A stretch of 64,000 bases of DNA from Mycobacterium kyorinense (GTDB lineage Bacteria; Actinomycetota; Actinomycetes; Mycobacteriales; Mycobacteriaceae): assembly GCF_001672775.1 (NCBI RefSeq), contig NZ_LZKJ01000173.1, forward strand, positions 1 through 64,000, read 5' to 3'. Shown one piece after another: positions 25,205 to 33,333 of this stretch (position 1 is its first letter; every line of letters starts with the position of its first letter). The notes beneath the pieces are model-generated. The model ran no database searches. It saw only the letters and a program-made list of their open reading frames with translations, and was not told the origin of the DNA. Made by a program: the position numbers and the translations under genes.

Positions 25205-26707
25205 ATGCTGTTCGTCAGTTACGCCAGCCAGGACAGGGCTGCGATCAACCATCTTTTGACCACCTTGCGGCACGCTCGCCACCAGGTGTGGCTGGATGAC
25301 GAGCTAGCTGGTGGCGAGGCCTGGTGGCGCACGATCTTGGAGCGCATTCGCGGCTCTGCGGTGTTCATCATCGCCTTGTCGAACAACTCGCTCGCATCCA
25401 AGCCCTGCAAGGCCGAGCTGCGTTATGCCGAGGCTCTTCGGCGGCCGATCCTTCCTGTTCAGATCGGCCCCGTGGATAGTGTGCGTGTGACTCCGCTGGC
25501 CGCCACGCAGATCTTCGACTACCGAGCCCCAACCCGGCAGGCCAACGCGAAGTTGCTCGCAGTGGTGCAGAAAAGGCAGGCAGAATTTGCCCCGCTGCCG
25601 TCGCCGTTGCCCGCCGAGCCACCGGTGCCATTCGCTTATCTGATGCGGTTGGCCTCCACCCTGGCCAGGCCGGAGCTCAACGGACAGCAACAGGCCGAGC
25701 TGGTATGGGAGCTGAAAACCAGACTCGACGAGGACCGCAACGATCCGAACGCATGCGAAGACATCACCCGGCTTCTGCGGCGGCTGCAGGAACGTCCGGA
25801 TGTCACGTGGCGCATTCGTACGGAGATCGACGGTGTTCTGGCCTCGCTGGACGCCAACCTTCCGGTACTTGGCAGCGGAGCTGTCGGCCCACTGTTCTCG
25901 GGTCCGCTACCGGTCGTGAGGCCGTCGGCATTCTCGGGCCCGCAACCGGTCGTGACGCTGTCGGCTCATGACGTCCCGCCTGCCGAAAAACCTGGAACGG
26001 GCAGGACTCGCCGGCCGCGCAAGAAGTGGATTATCGCCGGTAGCGCCGGCTTAGCAGCCGCAGTCGCGATCGTGCTCGCGGTCGTGCTTACCGGCCCCAA
26101 ACTCGATCCGTTGGACTCGATCCTGCTCAAGGACTCAGAAGTCAACGCCATCATGGGCACCTCCGAGATGAAAACCGTCGAAACCGGCAAGGAAGCGGTC
26201 AAGCAGAGCAGCTTGGTGAGGGTTTCGCAGCCCGACTGCATGGGTGCGCTCTATCCGGGCCTTGATCGGACGTATCAGGGGAGCGGGGTAAAGCAGCTGA
26301 GCTGGAAGGTGCTGGAGAAGCCGGGTGGCTTGCAGCGGGCCGGCGACAGGAACGATCACTTCGTCGACCAGGACGTGGCAGCTTTTGCACCAGGTTCCGA
26401 GCAGGCCGTCACGTTCGTTCAAAGTTCGGCGAAGCAATGGCAGGGCTGCGCGGGGCAAACCGTCACAGTGACCTATCCCGATCAGCGCAAGTACACCTGG
26501 AACTTCGGCGGCCTCACCGGCGAGGCGCCGACCATCTCCCAGCGCTACACCCAGATCGATAACCACGGCTTTGCGTGCCAGCGTGTGCTGAGCGCGGTGT
26601 CTACTTTCGTAATCGATGTCAAGGCCTGCGGGAACCACATCACGGACGAGGCCAGCCGGATCGCCGGGCAGATCGCCGCGAACGCGACCGAGCCGTTCAG
26701 CAAGTAA
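25205..26707 (+). CDS. Membrane TIR receptor with extracytoplasmic PknH_C-like sensor
   Basis: A 500-aa single-pass protein. Residues 1-130 are a TIR domain (MLFVSYASQDRAAI, BB-loop region HQVWLDDELAGG, and SNNSLASKPCKAEL with the catalytic-position glutamate Glu71). A helical segment (145-215) and Pro-rich linker precede one TM helix (about 275-296) after basic RRPRKK. The outer C-terminus, about 300-500, resembles the PknH-type sensor domain, with four cysteines at 345, 415, 458 and 475 in the two-disulfide pattern. Inside-TIR/outside-sensor topology is inferred from charge. The start at 25205 begins the TIR strand and follows GAGGAAGG; an upstream in-frame extension to 25013 overlaps the RyR gene and is unlikely. 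Confidence 0.82.
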   Translation: MLFVSYASQDRAAINHLLTTLRHARHQVWLDDELAGGEAWWRTILERIRGSAVFIIALSNNSLASKPCKAELRYAEALRRPILPVQIGPVDSVRVTPLAATQIFDYRAPTRQANAKLLAVVQKRQAEFAPLPSPLPAEPPVPFAYLMRLASTLARPELNGQQQAELVWELKTRLDEDRNDPNACEDITRLLRRLQERPDVTWRIRTEIDGVLASLDANLPVLGSGAVGPLFSGPLPVVRPSAFSGPQPVVTLSAHDVPPAEKPGTGRTRRPRKKWIIAGSAGLAAAVAIVLAVVLTGPKLDPLDSILLKDSEVNAIMGTSEMKTVETGKEAVKQSSLVRVSQPDCMGALYPGLDRTYQGSGVKQLSWKVLEKPGGLQRAGDRNDHFVDQDVAAFAPGSEQAVTFVQSSAKQWQGCAGQTVTVTYPDQRKYTWNFGGLTGEAPTISQRYTQIDNHGFACQRVLSAVSTFVIDVKACGNHITDEASRIAGQIAANATEPFSK

Positions 26708-26739
26708 CGGCATCTCTGCACCCGACGCCGGTGTCCGCG

Positions 26740-27120
26740 TCAGTCCAGGTCCACCCGGACGGTCAGCAGGTCGCTCCCCATCAGCCGGACCACGGCGCTG
26801 TTGAGCCCGGGCAGGCCACGCAATCGCTGGATCGGGTCGTCATCGGGCAGCAGGTGTGCGGTTCCGCTGCGCCATCGGCCGTGCACGCGCACCCGCACCG
26901 CAGGATTGGCCTTGATGTTCAGCACGTAATGGGAACGGTCGCCGTGTTCGGACACCATCCAGAACTGGTTGTCGATCACCCGGCCGCCGACGGCGGTGCG
27001 CCGCGGCTGACCGGTCTTTCGGCCAATGGTTTCCAGCATCGTCACCGGCAGTTGCCGGCCAACCGGGTTGACCACGAGGCGCTGGGCAGTGTGGACGATG
27101 CGCCGTTTGAGGTTGCTCAC
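26740..27120 (-). CDS. Deazaflavin (F420)-dependent nitroreductase-family protein
   Basis: A 126-aa protein of the split-barrel F420H2-dependent (Ddn-like) reductase family. The segment LETIGRKTGQPRRTAV is the family hallmark (TxGRxSGxxR) that contacts the deazaflavin, and YVLNIKANPAVRVRVHGRW follows. The length is short compared with Ddn (about 150). The start is GTG 27120, 11 bases after the lon stop. Members reduce quinones or other low-potential substrates; the native substrate is unknown. Confidence 0.85.
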   Translation of the reverse strand: MSNLKRRIVHTAQRLVVNPVGRQLPVTMLETIGRKTGQPRRTAVGGRVIDNQFWMVSEHGDRSHYVLNIKANPAVRVRVHGRWRSGTAHLLPDDDPIQRLRGLPGLNSAVVRLMGSDLLTVRVDLD

Positions 27121-27131
27121 GCCCGCGCACG

Positions 27132-29453
27132 TTACGCCGCCGAGGCCACCGCCTTCTCGGCTGGTTCCAGCGCCAGCGCGACGATCTCGGCGACGTCGGT
27201 CATCGGCTTGACCTCCAGTGCTTCGAGCACCTCGGCGGGCACGTCGTCGAGATCCGGCTCGTTGCGCTGCGGGATGAACACTGTCGACAGACCTGCGCGC
27301 TGGGCAGCGAGCAGCTTCTGCTTGACGCCGCCGATGGGCAGCACCCGGCCGTTCAGCGTCACCTCGCCGGTCATCCCGACGTCGCCGCGCACCTGCCGCC
27401 CGGTGGCCATCGACACCAGCGCGGTCACCATCGTGACGCCGGCCGACGGGCCGTCCTTGGGCACCGCCCCGGCGGGCACGTGCACGTGAATACGCCGATC
27501 CAGTGTCTTCGGGTCGACACCCAATTCCGCGGCGTGTGAGCGCACGTAGGACAGCGCGATCTGCGCCGACTCCTTCATCACATCACCGAGCTGACCAGTC
27601 AGCTGCAGGCCAGGCTCACCGTCGTTGGCGCCGGCCTCGATGTAGAGCACATCACCGCCCAGCCCGGTGACCGCCAGACCGGTTGCCACGCCTGGCACAG
27701 CGGTGCGTTCGGCCGACTCCGGGGTGAACCGGGGCCGACCCAGGTAGCCGACCAGATCCGGCTCGTCGATGGTCACCGGCTCGGCCTCGTCGCTGAGCTT
27801 GGTGGTGACCTTGCGCAGCGCCTTGGCCAGCAGCCGTTCGAACTGCCGCACCCCGGGCTCCCGCGTGTAGTCGGCGGCGATCTTGCGCAGCGCCGCCTCG
27901 GTCACGCTGACCTCGTCGGCGGTCAGCCCGGCGCGGTCACGCTGGCGGGGCAGCAGGAAGTCGCGGGCGATGGCCACCTTGTCGTCCTCGGTGTAGCCGT
28001 CGATTTGCACCAATTCCATGCGGTCCAGCAGCGCCGACGGGATGTTCTCGATGACGTTGGCCGTCGCCAGGAAGACCACATCGGACAGGTCCAAATCCAG
28101 ATCCAGGTAGTGGTCCCGGAAGGTGTGATTCTGTGCCGGGTCGAGCACCTCGAGCAACGCCGCCGACGGGTCACCCCGGTAATCCGAGCCGACCTTGTCG
28201 ATCTCGTCAAGCAGCACAACAGGATTCATCGAGCCGGCTTCGCCGATGGCGCGCACGATGCGGCCGGGCAGCGCACCGACGTAAGTGCGCCGGTGGCCAC
28301 GGATCTCGGCCTCGTCGCGCACTCCGCCCAACGCGACCCGGACGAACTTGCGGCCCAGGGCGCGGGCAATGCTCTCACCCAGCGAGGTTTTGCCGACGCC
28401 GGGCGGGCCGGCCAGCACCATCACCGCACCGGAGCCGCGACCACCGACGACGTGCAGCCCACGCTGAGCGCGACGCGCCCGCACCGCCAGATATTCGACG
28501 ATGCGGTCCTTGACGTCGTCCAGGCCGTGGTGGTCGTCGTCCAGGATCTGGCGGGCGGCCTTCAGGTCGGTCGAGTCTTCGGTGGTGGTGTTCCACGGCA
28601 GCTCGAGCACGGTGTCCAGCCAGGTGCGGATCCAACCGCCCTCGGGGCTTTGCTCGCTGGCGCGTTCCAGCTTGCCGACCTCACGCAGCGCGGCTTCGCG
28701 CACCTTCTCGGGCAGCTCGGCGGCCTCGACACGAGCCCGGTAGTCATCGGAACCGTCGGGTTCGCCTTCGCCGAGCTCCTTGCGGATCGCGGCCAGCTGC
28801 TGTCGCAGCAGAAACTCCTTCTGCTGCTTTTCCATGCCGGAGCGCACGTCCTCGGCGATCTTGTCGTTGACCTCGACCTCGGCGAGGTGATCGCTAGTCC
28901 AATCGATCAGGACTCGCAGCCGCTCGGCGACATCTTCGGTCTCCAGCAGCTGACGCTTCTGCACGTCGGTCAGATACGACGCGTAGCCCGCCATGTCTGC
29001 CAGCGCCGACGCGTCGGTCAGCCGGTTGACCATGTCGACGATTTCCCATGCCTCGCGGCGCTGCAGCATTCCCAGCAGCAGCTTCTTGTAGTCCGCGGCC
29101 AGGGCGCGCGTTTCGTCATCGGGTTCAGGCTCGGCGACCTCGGTCACCTCGACCCACAGCGCCGCGCCCGCGCCCGTGGCCCCGGCACCAATGTGAGCCC
29201 GCTGCTCCCCGCGCACCACCGCGGCAGTGCCGCCGCCGGCGATGCGCCCGACCTGCAGAATCGACGCCAGCACCCCGTAGGAGGGGTAGCGGTCGTCGAG
29301 CCGCGGTGCAATCAGCAGCTTGCCCGATTCGCTGGCCCGGGCCGCGTCGACGGCAGTTCGAGCGGCCTCGTCGAGCGCGATGGGCACCACCATGCCGGGC
29401 AGCACGATCGGGTCACTGACGAATAGGACCGGCACTGTTTTGGCTTCAGCCAT
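27132..29453 (-). CDS. lon: ATP-dependent Lon protease
   Basis: Cytoplasmic AAA+ serine protease that degrades misfolded and some regulatory proteins. The 773-aa product has the N-terminal substrate domain (1-200), a coiled connecting region around 205-230, Walker A GPPGVGKTS (349-357), Walker B VVLLDEIDKVG, and the C-terminal peptidase domain with Ser670 in KDGPSAGVTM and Lys711 in IGGVKQKLL as the catalytic dyad. A GGGAGG ribosome site precedes ATG 29453. M. tuberculosis lacks Lon, while some other mycobacteria carry it, so this gene places the organism outside the tuberculosis complex. Confidence 0.96.
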   Translation of the reverse strand: MAEAKTVPVLFVSDPIVLPGMVVPIALDEAARTAVDAARASESGKLLIAPRLDDRYPSYGVLASILQVGRIAGGGTAAVVRGEQRAHIGAGATGAGAALWVEVTEVAEPEPDDETRALAADYKKLLLGMLQRREAWEIVDMVNRLTDASALADMAGYASYLTDVQKRQLLETEDVAERLRVLIDWTSDHLAEVEVNDKIAEDVRSGMEKQQKEFLLRQQLAAIRKELGEGEPDGSDDYRARVEAAELPEKVREAALREVGKLERASEQSPEGGWIRTWLDTVLELPWNTTTEDSTDLKAARQILDDDHHGLDDVKDRIVEYLAVRARRAQRGLHVVGGRGSGAVMVLAGPPGVGKTSLGESIARALGRKFVRVALGGVRDEAEIRGHRRTYVGALPGRIVRAIGEAGSMNPVVLLDEIDKVGSDYRGDPSAALLEVLDPAQNHTFRDHYLDLDLDLSDVVFLATANVIENIPSALLDRMELVQIDGYTEDDKVAIARDFLLPRQRDRAGLTADEVSVTEAALRKIAADYTREPGVRQFERLLAKALRKVTTKLSDEAEPVTIDEPDLVGYLGRPRFTPESAERTAVPGVATGLAVTGLGGDVLYIEAGANDGEPGLQLTGQLGDVMKESAQIALSYVRSHAAELGVDPKTLDRRIHVHVPAGAVPKDGPSAGVTMVTALVSMATGRQVRGDVGMTGEVTLNGRVLPIGGVKQKLLAAQRAGLSTVFIPQRNEPDLDDVPAEVLEALEVKPMTDVAEIVALALEPAEKAVASAA

Positions 29454-29634
29454 CAATCCTCCCAAAGTTAAGCCTGATGCGCTCAACCTCGGTGGCGGCG
29501 GGTTTGTTCCCGGAGGCTGGATTCGGGTAAGACGTCCGCCCAGCCGTTAATGACCCGCTGCTATTTCCCTGGAAGTTCACAGGTTCGGAGCCGGTAAGCT
29601 TTTCATCCGGGTTTGCAGCGAGGGGGAACGGGCC

Positions 29635-29967
29635 ATGGCCGGACGGAGTATGGAAGTCGACACGGCGCATCTACATGCCGGTGCGGACCGGTGCAACGAT
29701 GCAGGCCAGACAGCATTGGCTGCGGCGGGCAAGCTTGCTGGGAAGGAACCGGCGGCGGGGATGTTCGGCGATTTCGCCGAAGCCCACGAATTTCATGAGG
29801 CGGTCTCGGCGGCACACCAAAGCCACATTGAGCAGTTGCACGGCCATCACAGCGCACTGGGCGCTATTAGCGACGAAAGCCGTTCCGCCGCGCATGAATT
29901 CACCGCACGGGACGCTTCCACGGCCGACGCCCTGCGAGCTATTGAAACCGGTTTCGACACGCTCTGA
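29635..29967 (+). CDS. DUF2563 family protein, candidate type VII secretion partner
   Basis: A 110-aa helical protein. The pattern (MEVDTAHLHAGADRCNDAG, MFGDFAEAHEFHEAVSAAHQ, RSAAHEFTARD) resembles the mycobacterial DUF2563 family (Rv2078-like), whose two-helix fold and partner gene suggest a WXG100/EspC-like type VII substrate. No C-terminal YxxxD/E motif is visible. An alternative ATG lies at 29650. Its stop overlaps the next start as TGATG, indicating tight coupling with the Rv2077c-like partner. Cellular role is unproved. Confidence 0.72.
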   Translation: MAGRSMEVDTAHLHAGADRCNDAGQTALAAAGKLAGKEPAAGMFGDFAEAHEFHEAVSAAHQSHIEQLHGHHSALGAISDESRSAAHEFTARDASTADALRAIETGFDTL

Positions 29968-31103
29968 TGCCTCCGCCTCTGGGCCTGATCAACCTATCGG
30001 TCGGTGATTTGATCGCTGGGGCCGGCGGTGACCCTTGGAAGATGAACGACGAACTGCAGGCAGGCGACCCCGCCGCGATCAATAACCATGCAGACGCGTT
30101 CCACGCTGCGGCGGGTTCTGCCACCGAGGTCGAAGGCGACTTCCAGTCGGCCAAACAGCGTTTCGAGAAGGGCTGGAAGCACAACGGGACTGAGCATCCG
30201 ATAAACGAGTCGGCCGAAGTCACCCGCGCCACTACGGCATTGCAACTGCAGAAGCCCCAATTAGCCAAGATCGCACTGGATTTGGAGACAGTCGCTGCAG
30301 GACTGGCCACCGCCCAACGGACCAGCGACGCTGACATCGCCGCTCTGGACGCCAAGTTGCACGAAATCGACGATGCGGTCACCGCGGCCAAAGCCAATGA
30401 TCAGGACAGCCAATCTCTTCACAACGCGGCGGTGGAGGCGGTCCGGACCACTCTGGGCGAAATCCAAGGCGTTCGTGACGGCTATGTGGCCACCATGCAG
30501 TCAGCCCAGCCGACGATGGCGATCGTGAAAGCCTACGAGGACGGGGCCAACGAGGCCGGCGAGACACCAGGGCTGACTCCAACGAAGAGCGACGTGCTGA
30601 TCGCGGCAGCCGGCGCGGTCTCAGGTGGGACCGCGGACGGCGTGCGTCAGGCGGCGCTCAAGTTGATCGCGGAGTCCCCTGGCACCGGGCCCGGGAAGGT
30701 TGACCCCGGCTTGTTGAGGTGGCTGGAGGACCCCAAGATCGGCGGCTTCGAGCTGAAAGGGTTGTCCCGCATGGGCGGGGTTGTCGCTGCGGCCAGCGCG
30801 GTACCCGCTGTCATGTCCGACATCCATGACGGAAACTCTGTCGCAGAGGCTGTTACTCGTGAGGGCGTGGGAACCGGTCTCGGGCTCGTGGCCGGCGCTA
30901 TTGCTGGGGACATGGCAGCTGGTGCGTTGGCGGGTTCTGTCGTTCCGGGTGCGGGGACGGCGGTTGGTCTGGTAGTTGGCGCGGTCGTGGGAGCGGGCGC
31001 CGCCTTGGGGGCGTCCAAAGGCGTCGAAATGGTCTGGCATCCAGTCGCGGACGCGGTGGGCAGCGCGGCGCACAGCGTGGCAAAGGTATTTGGATTCGGG
31101 TAG
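29967..31103 (+). CDS. Rv2077c-like long helical protein with glycine-zipper tail
   Basis: A 378-aa protein. The N-terminal PPPLGLINLSVGDLIAGAGG and GDPWKMNDELQAGDP stretch resembles Rv2077c of M. tuberculosis. Residues about 35-200 are alpha-helical and Ala/Asp/Gln-rich, like long type VII-secreted helical domains. Residues about 290-365 form hydrophobic, GxxxG-rich segments (GLVAGAIAGDMAAGALAGSV, AVGLVVGAVVGAGAAL) like membrane-inserting glycine zippers. No enzymatic motif was seen. Coupled to the preceding DUF2563 gene by TGATG. A pore-forming or membrane-anchored effector role is inference only. Confidence 0.7.
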   Translation: MPPPLGLINLSVGDLIAGAGGDPWKMNDELQAGDPAAINNHADAFHAAAGSATEVEGDFQSAKQRFEKGWKHNGTEHPINESAEVTRATTALQLQKPQLAKIALDLETVAAGLATAQRTSDADIAALDAKLHEIDDAVTAAKANDQDSQSLHNAAVEAVRTTLGEIQGVRDGYVATMQSAQPTMAIVKAYEDGANEAGETPGLTPTKSDVLIAAAGAVSGGTADGVRQAALKLIAESPGTGPGKVDPGLLRWLEDPKIGGFELKGLSRMGGVVAAASAVPAVMSDIHDGNSVAEAVTREGVGTGLGLVAGAIAGDMAAGALAGSVVPGAGTAVGLVVGAVVGAGAALGASKGVEMVWHPVADAVGSAAHSVAKVFGFG

Positions 31104-31114
31104 GGCATTGGACA

Positions 31115-31678
31115 ATGCGATTCGATGAGTTCGTGAAGGAGCACAACGTCGCGGTGTTCCCGGTCGACAGATTTGCCGGGTATGTCGTGGAGGTGGGCGT
31201 GCCGCCGGGCTGGGAACCCTTCGATTCTGCAACCGGAGTTCGGGTGTGGGTTTGTCGCACCGATCCGCGTATCACCGAGTTTTGCGCTAATGCGGTGTTG
31301 ACGATGCACCGCGTCGAGGCTGCACTGGCTCCCGGAGACGTGTTCGCGATGCTGACCGAGCAGCAACTGCATTCCGTCCCGGGATGTCATGAATTGCACC
31401 GTGAACTGGCTGCAGCCACCGACGGCCCTGGCGGCGCGGGCGCACTCTTTACCCAGATCGCTAATGAGCTGGGCACCATCGATAGTGTGTCACGATCCCG
31501 AATCATCACAGCGGAACAGGAGACGTTGATCGCGCAACTGACGGTGACCGCGCTGCACGATTCACCCGTGGACCGAGCGCATATCTGGCTGTCCGTCCAG
31601 ATTGGTGCGGCGGCAGATCCAGCATCCGCGGGCCACCACGGCGGCGCCCCGGTAACCGAAACGCGAGACCGTCACTGA
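31115..31678 (+). CDS. LpqN-like domain protein without signal peptide
   Basis: A 187-aa protein. The core (VEVGVPPGWEPFDSATGVRV, FCANAVLTMHRVEAALAPGDVF, and RAHIWLSVQIG at the end) resembles the LpqN/LpqT lipoprotein family, but it begins MRFDEFVKEH with no signal peptide or lipobox, so it should be cytoplasmic. The tail PASAGHHGGAP is notable: a degenerate copy occurs in front of the second membrane paralogue downstream. Its stop overlaps the start of the next gene (TGATG). Possible roles include chaperone or accessory for the upstream secreted pair. Confidence 0.6.
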   Translation: MRFDEFVKEHNVAVFPVDRFAGYVVEVGVPPGWEPFDSATGVRVWVCRTDPRITEFCANAVLTMHRVEAALAPGDVFAMLTEQQLHSVPGCHELHRELAAATDGPGGAGALFTQIANELGTIDSVSRSRIITAEQETLIAQLTVTALHDSPVDRAHIWLSVQIGAAADPASAGHHGGAPVTETRDRH

Positions 31679-31706
31679 TGACAGGTAGCGGGGCGAAAAG
31701 CCGTTG
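31604..31706 (+). repeat. Duplication unit left edge, copy A
   Basis: Direct repeat partner of 32450-32554. The shared DNA runs from the 3' end of the 187-aa gene (around gtgcggcggcag) through CCGGTAACC into the start of the membrane gene (GGTAGCGGG...CGTTGGGG). The copies differ by small indels. The duplication therefore extends leftward beyond the coding region of the membrane paralogues. Confidence 0.6.
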
Positions 31707-32409
31707 GGGGCGGGCGCTGCGCTACACCTTCGGCGCAGTGCTGTGCCTGTTGACGGTGGTGGCCTCGCGGGCGGGGCTGCAATGGTACTGGTCTGTAGTG
31801 GTGCTGTGCGGCGCGTTCCTCATCATCGTCGGCAGGCGCCGAATTATTCGGGCGGGCGTCACCCGGACGGCCGACGAGATTGTGTGCCGCTACATTCCCT
31901 GGTATGAGGGAAACGCGTACTACTTGACCGTGCTGCTCCCGCTGACGGGAGTCGCCATGGTTGCAGCGGGAAACGATCCCGGTAATCCGGCGTGGCTTCG
32001 CTTCGGCGGCATCATCCTGCTGGTTCTGACGCCGCTATTCATGTATTCCTTCGTCCGTATGTGGCGGCGATGCCTTCTGTGCATCACCCCGTCGAGGTTG
32101 ACCGTACGTTTAGGCACGCTCGGGGCTGAGTTGATTGAAATCGGGCGTGAGCGTATCGAGTCGATCGAACCGAAGTTGGTCCCGAATGGGCTAGGCGCCG
32201 AGTGGTTGCAAGTCGAGATTGCTTACCGCGCTCTGGATTTGAGCGGTGACGCGGGTGAGACTGTAGTGGTCGGCCTGGGGTTGACCGTTGAGCCGGTCAA
32301 CCTGGTGAAGGCGCTCATGGCCTGGAAAGACGCCGCCAACGAAACCCCGAGCGCGCTGTTGGACCGGATCGAACGCATCCTTCGAGGCCGCGAAATGGCT
32401 GGCGTGTGA
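31678..32409 (+). CDS. Membrane protein with PH-like domain, copy A
   Basis: A 243-aa protein with two pairs of hydrophobic helices (about 13-48 and 78-128) separated by a conserved RTADEIVCRYIPWYEGNAYY segment. The C-terminal half (CLLCITPSRLTVRLGTLGAE, ESIEPKLVPN, VVVGLGLTVEPVNLVKALMAW) is a beta-rich PH-like domain. It closely resembles the next gene along its whole length, so the two arose by tandem duplication. Start ATG overlaps the preceding stop; its own stop overlaps the next possible start. No homologue function is recognised. Confidence 0.7.
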   Translation: MTGSGAKSRWGRALRYTFGAVLCLLTVVASRAGLQWYWSVVVLCGAFLIIVGRRRIIRAGVTRTADEIVCRYIPWYEGNAYYLTVLLPLTGVAMVAAGNDPGNPAWLRFGGIILLVLTPLFMYSFVRMWRRCLLCITPSRLTVRLGTLGAELIEIGRERIESIEPKLVPNGLGAEWLQVEIAYRALDLSGDAGETVVVGLGLTVEPVNLVKALMAWKDAANETPSALLDRIERILRGREMAGV

Positions 32410-33263
32410 CCCCCTCACAGGATCCCCCGCGTGAACCCGTGACCCACTGCAATCTCAACCGTGCAGCAAGTCCTGCATCTGCGGATCATCACCAGGAGGC
32501 CGGTAACCCAAATGAGAGACGGCCGGTGACGGCAGGTAGCGGGACGAAAGGCCGTTGGGGCCGGATAGTGCGCTACGCGTTTGGCGGTTCGCTGGGCATG
32601 CTGGCGGGGGTTAACCTCTTGATTGGGTCCCCTTGGTACCTATGCTTGGGTATTGCTGCGACCGCCCTCGTAATCATCCTCGGCAGGCGCCGGATTTTTC
32701 GGCCGGCCGTCAACCGGACGACGAACGAAATCGTCTGCCGCTACATTCCCTGGTTCGAGGGAAACGCTTATGTCTTGAACGTGCTGCTTCCTCTGCTGGG
32801 AGTGGCATCTATTGCGGCGGGGTCCGCGCCCGGAAATCCGGGGTGGCTTCGGATTACCGGCATCGTCCTGCTGGCCGTGACGCCGCTATTCACGTATTCA
32901 GCCGTCCGCATGTGGTGGCGATGCCTTCTATGCATCACGCCGTCGGCATTAGCCGTGCGTTTGGCCGGACCCAAGGATGAGTTGACCGAAATCCCCCGTA
33001 CGCGTGTCGATTCGATCAAGCCCAAGATGGTCCCGAATGCGGTAAGCGGCGCCCAGTCGTTGCAAGTCGAGATTGCCTACCTGCCTGCGGAGTTGAGCAG
33101 CGAGACGCCCAGAACTGTCGTGGTGGGCCTTCAGCTGAGCGTGCAGCCGAATAACCTCCTCGACGCGCTCGTGGCCTGGAAAGACGCCGCCAACGACGAT
33201 TCGACCAAGTTGTTGGACCGGATCGAGCGCATCCTTCGAGGCCGCGAAAAAGCTGGCATGTGA
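32406..33263 (+). CDS. Membrane protein with PH-like domain, copy B
   Basis: A 285-aa reading frame, paralogue of the preceding gene (shared RxTNEIVCRYIPWFEGNAY, CLLCITPSALAVRL, LLDRIERILRGRE blocks). The first 40 residues are extra. Residues about 20-40 (SPASADHHQEAGNPNERRP) match the tail of the 187-aa gene upstream (DPASAGHHGGAPVTETRDRH), showing that the duplicated segment carried that gene's 3' end and fused it in frame. GTG 32406 overlaps copy A's stop; GTG 32526 corresponds to copy A's start and may be the true start (245 aa). It ends the operon before a hairpin. Confidence 0.7.
   Translation: MTPSQDPPREPVTHCNLNRAASPASADHHQEAGNPNERRPVTAGSGTKGRWGRIVRYAFGGSLGMLAGVNLLIGSPWYLCLGIAATALVIILGRRRIFRPAVNRTTNEIVCRYIPWFEGNAYVLNVLLPLLGVASIAAGSAPGNPGWLRITGIVLLAVTPLFTYSAVRMWWRCLLCITPSALAVRLAGPKDELTEIPRTRVDSIKPKMVPNAVSGAQSLQVEIAYLPAELSSETPRTVVVGLQLSVQPNNLLDALVAWKDAANDDSTKLLDRIERILRGREKAGM
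32450..32554 (+). repeat. Duplication unit left edge, copy B
   Basis: Partner of 31604-31706. It includes a remnant of the 187-aa gene's tail (GTGCAGCAAGTCCTGCATCT region), the common CCGGTAACC, and the paralogue start (GACGGCAGGTAGCGGGAC). A frame change between the two parts distinguishes it from copy A, where the tail ends with a stop before the ATG. Confidence 0.6.
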
Positions 33264-33286
33264 CCGACTCGAAAGGTTCGAATCGG
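33264..33286 (+). terminator. Terminator-like hairpin after the membrane paralogue operon
   Basis: Directly after the stop codon: arms CCGACTCGAA (33264-33273) and TTCGAATCGG (33277-33286), loop AGG, one mismatch in ten pairs. It lacks a U-run, as is common for mycobacterial terminators. It sits between the convergent operon and the HNH gene. Confidence 0.55.
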
Positions 33287-33333
33287 TGCGTGCAGGTGCT
33301 GCAGCAGTCGGTGCCGGGCGCCGTGAACCGCAA

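Noticed and set aside
28005..29426. 473-codon frame opposite lon
   Set aside because: Antisense shadow of a very well supported gene.
33274..33286. T-loop-like GGTTCGAATC suggesting a tRNA
   Set aside because: The bases are one arm of the terminator-like hairpin; no acceptor, D or anticodon arms surround it.
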